DNA of 64,000 bases from Lautropia mirabilis. Its GTDB lineage: Bacteria; Pseudomonadota; Gammaproteobacteria; Burkholderiales; Burkholderiaceae_E. The stretch is taken from positions 2,118,001 to 2,182,000 of the forward strand of contig NZ_LR134378.1 of assembly GCF_900637555.1 (NCBI RefSeq), in the 5' to 3' direction. The position numbers and the translations under genes were made by a program. The notes beneath the pieces are model-generated. The model was not told the origin of the DNA and ran no database searches. It saw nothing but the letters and a program-made list of their open reading frames with translations. Of this stretch, positions 61,117-64,000 are shown one piece after another (the first letter of the stretch is position 1; every line of letters starts with the position of its first letter).

Positions 61117-61354
61117 GAGAGGGTCTCCTGCTTCATGGGTGGCGATATCCTGATGTTACGAAAATTCCCCATGACTGGCAGCCAAGCCACAGCTGGTCAT
61201 GATTTCTTCAGGCATGCAGGAGAGGGCATGTGGAATCCTGGCGACGGCACGCTCTGATGGCCTTTGCTGGCCCACGAGAGACCGGATGCACAGGGGCCTT
61301 GCGAACATGTCGGCGCAGCGTGGGATACCCCCCGTTGTACTTGATGGCACCAGA

Positions 61355-61393
61355 AACGAAAAAGGCGTTGTCATCTCTTGATGACAACGCCTT
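61355..61393 (-). terminator. Strong intrinsic terminator of the tRNA-Asn gene
   Basis: A perfect 13-base inverted repeat, AAGGCGTTGTCAT (61362–61374) and ATGACAACGCCTT (61381–61393), with a six-base loop, five bases after the CCA end of the tRNA. On the minus strand it is followed by TTTTTCGTTT. Confidence 0.93.
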
Positions 61394-61398
61394 GAATC

Positions 61399-61474
61399 TG
61401 GCTCCCCGACCTGGGCTCGAACCAGGGACCTGCGGATTAACAGTCCGTCGCTCTACCGACTGAGCTATCGGGGA
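61399..61474 (-). tRNA. tRNA-Asn(GTT)
   Basis: A 76-base tRNA read on the minus strand: TCCCCGATAGCTCAGTCGGT at the 5' end, anticodon loop ACTGTTAATC with anticodon GTT, T-arm GGTTCGAGCCC, and acceptor strand GTCGGGGAGCCA. All four stems pair, and the CCA end is encoded. It stands alone with its own terminator and about 100 bases upstream of it up to the aminotransferase gene, which is transcribed in the same direction. Confidence 0.98.
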
Positions 61475-61578
61475 AGTGAAGACGTGATTATAGGTGGGTT
61501 TTTGAAAAAAGCAAGTCCTTCACGCGACAGTTGCAAAAAAACACGTTCCGGCGTGAAGGACTGGACAACCGGGAACGA

Positions 61579-62796
61579 TCAGGCGCCTTGCTTCAGGACC
61601 TGGGCGATGGCCTTGGCCACATGCTCGATGTTCTTCTGGTTGAGGGCAGCCACGCAGATGCGGCCGCTGCTGACGGCGTAGATACCGTGGTCGGCCTTGA
61701 GGGCCTCCACCTGCGGGGCCGTCAGACCCGAGTACGAGAACATGCCGCGCTGCTTCTCGATGAAGGAGAAGTCACGCTGGATGCCGGCTGCGGCCAGCCC
61801 GGCGACCAGCGCCTTGCGCATGGCCTTGATGCGCACGCGCATCGCACCCAGCTCGGCTTCCCAGCCCTGGCGCAGGGCTTCGTCGTTGAGCACGCGCTGG
61901 ACCACCTGGGCGCCGTGCGTGGGCGGATTGGAGTAGTTGGAGCGGATGACGCGCTTGAGCTGGCTCTGGACCCGGGTGGCCTCGTCGGCGCTGGGCAGCA
62001 CGACGGTCAGGGCGCCCACACGCTCGCCGTACATGGAGAACGACTTGGAGAACGAGCTGGAGACCAGGAAGGTGATGGACGAGGCGGCGAACTTGCGCAC
62101 GACGGCGCCATCTTCCTCGATGCCGTCACCGAAGCCCTGATAGGCAATGTCCAGGAAGGGCACCTGGCCGGCCGATTGCAGCGCGGCCAGCACCTGATCC
62201 CACTGGGCGCCATCCAGGTCCACGCCGGTGGGGTTGTGGCAGCAGGCATGCAGCACGAACACCGAGCCCGGGCGGGCTGCCTTGATGCAGTCCAGCATGC
62301 CCTGGAAGTTCACGCCGTGGGTGGCGGCATCATAGTAAGGGTAGGTCTCCACCTTGAAACCGGCCGCCTCGAAGATGGCGCGGTGGTTTTCCCAGCTGGG
62401 ATCGCTGATGTAGACGGTGGTGCCCTCGGGGCTGAAGCGACGCAGCAGGTCGGCGCCGATCTTCAGGCCGCCAGTGCCGCCCAGGGCCTGTGCGGTGATG
62501 GCACGCTTGTCGGCGATGACGGGCGAGTCCTTGCCCAGCAGCAGCTTCTGCACGGCCTGGTCATAGGCGGGGATGCCGTCGATGGGCAGGTAGCCCCGGG
62601 GGGCATGGGTGGCATTGAGTTGGTCTTCGGCCTGGCGCACGCAGTCCAGCAGCGGCAGCTTGCCGTTCTCGTCGTAATAGACGCCCACGCCCAGGTTGAC
62701 CTTGGTGGGTCGGGTGTCGGCATTGAAGGCTTCGGTCACGCCCAGGATGGGATCCCGGGGAGCGAGGGGGACGGAGGAAAACAGCGAACTGGCCAC
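61579..62796 (-). CDS. tyrB: Aspartate/aromatic aminotransferase (TyrB/AspC type)
   Basis: A 405-residue class I PLP aminotransferase. VNLGVGVYYDENGKLPLLDCV, GGTGGLKIGADLLRR, HACCHNPTGVDLDGAQW, the PLP lysine Lys251 in SSSFSKSFSMYGERVGAL, and GMFSYSGLTAPQVEALK are the AspC/TyrB family blocks. It transfers amino groups between glutamate and oxaloacetate or aromatic keto acids; which one dominates cannot be told. The start is GTG 62796 (VASSLFSSVPLAPRDP) because AGGAG precedes it by nine bases; no ATG lies at a plausible place. The arrangement divergent from uvrB is conserved in betaproteobacteria. Confidence 0.94.
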   Translation of the reverse strand: MASSLFSSVPLAPRDPILGVTEAFNADTRPTKVNLGVGVYYDENGKLPLLDCVRQAEDQLNATHAPRGYLPIDGIPAYDQAVQKLLLGKDSPVIADKRAITAQALGGTGGLKIGADLLRRFSPEGTTVYISDPSWENHRAIFEAAGFKVETYPYYDAATHGVNFQGMLDCIKAARPGSVFVLHACCHNPTGVDLDGAQWDQVLAALQSAGQVPFLDIAYQGFGDGIEEDGAVVRKFAASSITFLVSSSFSKSFSMYGERVGALTVVLPSADEATRVQSQLKRVIRSNYSNPPTHGAQVVQRVLNDEALRQGWEAELGAMRVRIKAMRKALVAGLAAAGIQRDFSFIEKQRGMFSYSGLTAPQVEALKADHGIYAVSSGRICVAALNQKNIEHVAKAIAQVLKQGA

Positions 62797-63513
62797 GGCG
62801 CGGCACTCCTGGATGGCTTTCCGGCACCGGGACGCCGCGGCCGGAAAGGGTTGGGGCGAACGGACGCCGGACCGGGGATGCGCCTGCGCAAATGGCCCGG
62901 GGTGCCGACGTCCAGCCGGGCCGGCGTGCCCGGCCGATGTTGTCGATTCTATCGCCATGGTCGGCGACGGCGCATGGCTCACGCGTGATGCCTCCATGCC
63001 GGATCACGGTGTACGGAAAGGTGTGTTGCAATTGTTTACGATCAGGCTGGCTTCATGACTTGAGAAATCCGATGAAGTGCCTGTGTTGCGACGCATCTTC
63101 CTGCGCGTCGAAGGGCGTTTTTCAGGCCTGATTGCACCGACACGGAGCCCCCGGAAAGGTCACGCAAGGCAACTGTCGGTTACTGCCGAAAAGTCTTTTT
63201 TTTTCCCGATGAGCGGTCCATAATGCCCGACTTGCGTCTTTTGACAGCCATGCCCGGCACGTGCATGGCCAGGCCCAAAGCCCGCTTGCGCGCGGCTTTC
63301 GGGGCGGCCGGATGTCATGCTGCAGGGCAGCATGACGCATGTCGCGTCCAGCCTGTCAAAGGATGCAAGGATGCGCTTACATTTCCATACACTTCTGGGT
63401 CCCTGGCCTGGTCAGCGCCAGCGATAGCGACGGCGTTGCAGGAAAGCAGGGCACGAACGGCGAAGGAAAGGCGTTCCGGGCATGGCCCGGATGGCACAGG
63501 ACGGACGGAAGGC
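62797..63513. other. Long intergenic region between tyrB and uvrB
   Basis: 717 bases without a supported gene. It contains CGACGC/GCGTCG arms near 63088–63110, a T9 run at 63196–63204, a CATAAT hexamer at 63219–63224, TTGACA at 63241–63246 without a matching -10, and a perfect hairpin GTCATGCTGC-AGG-GCAGCATGAC at 63314–63336. No LexA-type CTG-N10-CAG site is seen before uvrB. The T9 run after paired segments could end a small RNA. Confidence 0.5.
63314..63336. other. Perfect 10-base hairpin upstream of uvrB
   Basis: GTCATGCTGC (63314–63323) and GCAGCATGAC (63327–63336) pair fully with a three-base loop. No T run follows, so it is more likely a protein site, an mRNA leader structure or an attenuator than a terminator. 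Confidence 0.6.
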
Positions 63514-64000
63514 ATGTTGTCAGAGACCGGTCAAGCACAGGGCAGGGCAGGCAAGCGCAAGGCGGCTGAAAAGGCGCCTGCGTCATCGGCCGCACCCGCT
63601 GCGCCCGGTCCGCGGGTCGTCACCTATCCTGGCAGTCCCTACCGGTTGCATCAGCCCTTTCCGCCGGCAGGCGATCAGCCCGGCGCCATCGACGCGCTGG
63701 TCGAGGGCGTGGAGGACGGCCTTTCGTTCCAGACGCTGCTGGGCGTGACGGGCTCGGGCAAGACCTACACCATGGCCAACGTCATCGCCCGGCTGGGGCG
63801 GCCGGCGCTGGTGCTGGCACCCAACAAGACCCTGGCGGCGCAGCTCTACGCCGAGATGCGCGACTTCTTTCCGGAAAATGCCGTCGAGTACTTCGTCTCG
63901 TACTACGACTACTATCAGCCGGAAGCCTATGTGCCCCAGCGTGATCTCTTCATCGAGAAGGATTCCGCCATCAACGAGCACATCGAGCAGTTGCGCCTGT
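63514..64000 (+). CDS. uvrB: Excinuclease ABC subunit B, N-terminal part
   Basis: The first 162 residues of UvrB, running off the window. A 35-residue Ala/Lys-rich extension precedes [23 protein letters not shown]. Walker A is [17 protein letters not shown], and the beta-hairpin that locks onto damaged DNA is seen as [16 protein letters not shown]. UvrB verifies lesions after delivery by UvrA and recruits UvrC for nucleotide excision repair. GGAAGG stands four bases before ATG 63514. The gene is divergent from tyrB across 717 bases. Confidence 0.96.
   Translation, partial: MLSETGQAQGRAGKRKAAEKAPASSAAPAAPGPRVVTYPGSPYRLHQPFPPAGDQPGAIDALVEGVEDGLSFQTLLGVTGSGKTYTMANVIARLGRPALVLAPNKTLAAQLYAEMRDFFPENAVEYFVSYYDYYQPEAYVPQRDLFIEKDSAINEHIEQLRL

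Noticed and set aside
58441-61257. A 938-codon open frame on the plus strand across tehB and pgm
   Set aside because: Antisense shadow of two recognised genes; the Val/Gly/His-rich product matches no family and lacks a ribosome binding site.
63290-63513. A possible LexA (SOS) box before uvrB
   Set aside because: No CTG-N10-CAG pattern with the expected AT-rich core is present in the 220 bases before the start.

Overview
The window is a high-GC, densely packed bacterial chromosome segment. Gene content and order (hisS–yfgM–bamB–der–hfq–hflX–hflK–hflC–DUF2065–hisZ–purA, surE–pcm–nlpD–rlmD, pilF–rodZ–ispG, and a tyrB-type aminotransferase divergent from uvrB) point to a betaproteobacterium of the order Burkholderiales. 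A Lautropia-like organism would fit, but that is inference from synteny and style, not a search result. There are no rRNA genes, CRISPR arrays, complete insertion sequences or recognisable prophage.

Layout. 1–3000: end of an RbbA/YbhF-type ABC ATPase and two ABC-2 permeases, with a possible 49-codon gene wedged between ATPase and first permease by ATGA overlaps at both ends. 3014–7716: a nitronate monooxygenase-like flavoprotein, a rhomboid protease, a YihY membrane protein with a long disordered tail, and a small lipoprotein. 7931–14252: a complete Mrp/Pha-type Na+(K+)/H+ antiporter operon (fused A–B, then C, D, E, F, G). 14260–16046: a small accessory patch with an orphan AbrB/MazE-type protein, a coiled-coil protein of unknown function, a degraded-looking reading frame and a hypothetical gene. 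16177–30225: mostly RNA modification and housekeeping genes (dusA, surE, pcm, LytM factor, rlmD, a Bax-inhibitor-1 protein, ndk, rlmN, pilF, rodZ-like, ispG, hisS). 30283–41441: outer-membrane assembly, GTPase, Hfq, HflX/K/C and purine genes.

41684–58472 is the most distinctive part: a cobalamin riboswitch followed by a long cobalamin operon of the anaerobic (early cobalt insertion) type. In order it encodes CobB/CbiA, a CobU–CobM fusion, CbiX with a histidine-rich tail, CobH/CbiC, CbiD, CobL/CbiET, a CobI–CbiG fusion, a separate CobE-like CbiG C-terminal domain, a CbiM-type cobalt permease, CobJ/CbiH, CbiB, a CobC/CobD-type aminotransferase and a MenA-like prenyltransferase. Together these cover cobalt import, cobalt loading, most ring methylation and contraction steps, a,c-amidation, aminopropanol linkage and nucleotide-loop activation. 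Precorrin-6A reductase, cobyric acid synthase, cobalamin synthase, CobT, the first methylase (SUMT/CysG) and the adenosyltransferase are not here. The riboswitch is enlarged by two inserted arms, and several enzymes are unusual fusions or carry low-complexity inserts.

58561–64000: tehB–pgm on the minus strand, tRNA-Asn with a strong terminator, an aspartate/aromatic aminotransferase, a 717-base intergenic region with hairpins and a T9 run, and the start of uvrB, which runs off the end.

Recurrent sequence features: ATGA start–stop overlaps, -10-like TAGAAT hexamers (sometimes only 6–8 bases before the start codon) and Ala/Pro/Asp-rich insertions in otherwise conserved proteins. The most unusual things seen are the rearranged cobalamin operon with its expanded riboswitch, the apparent absence of rpoS from its usual place after nlpD, the orphan AbrB plus coiled-coil gene pair, and the non-AUG start implied for hflX.
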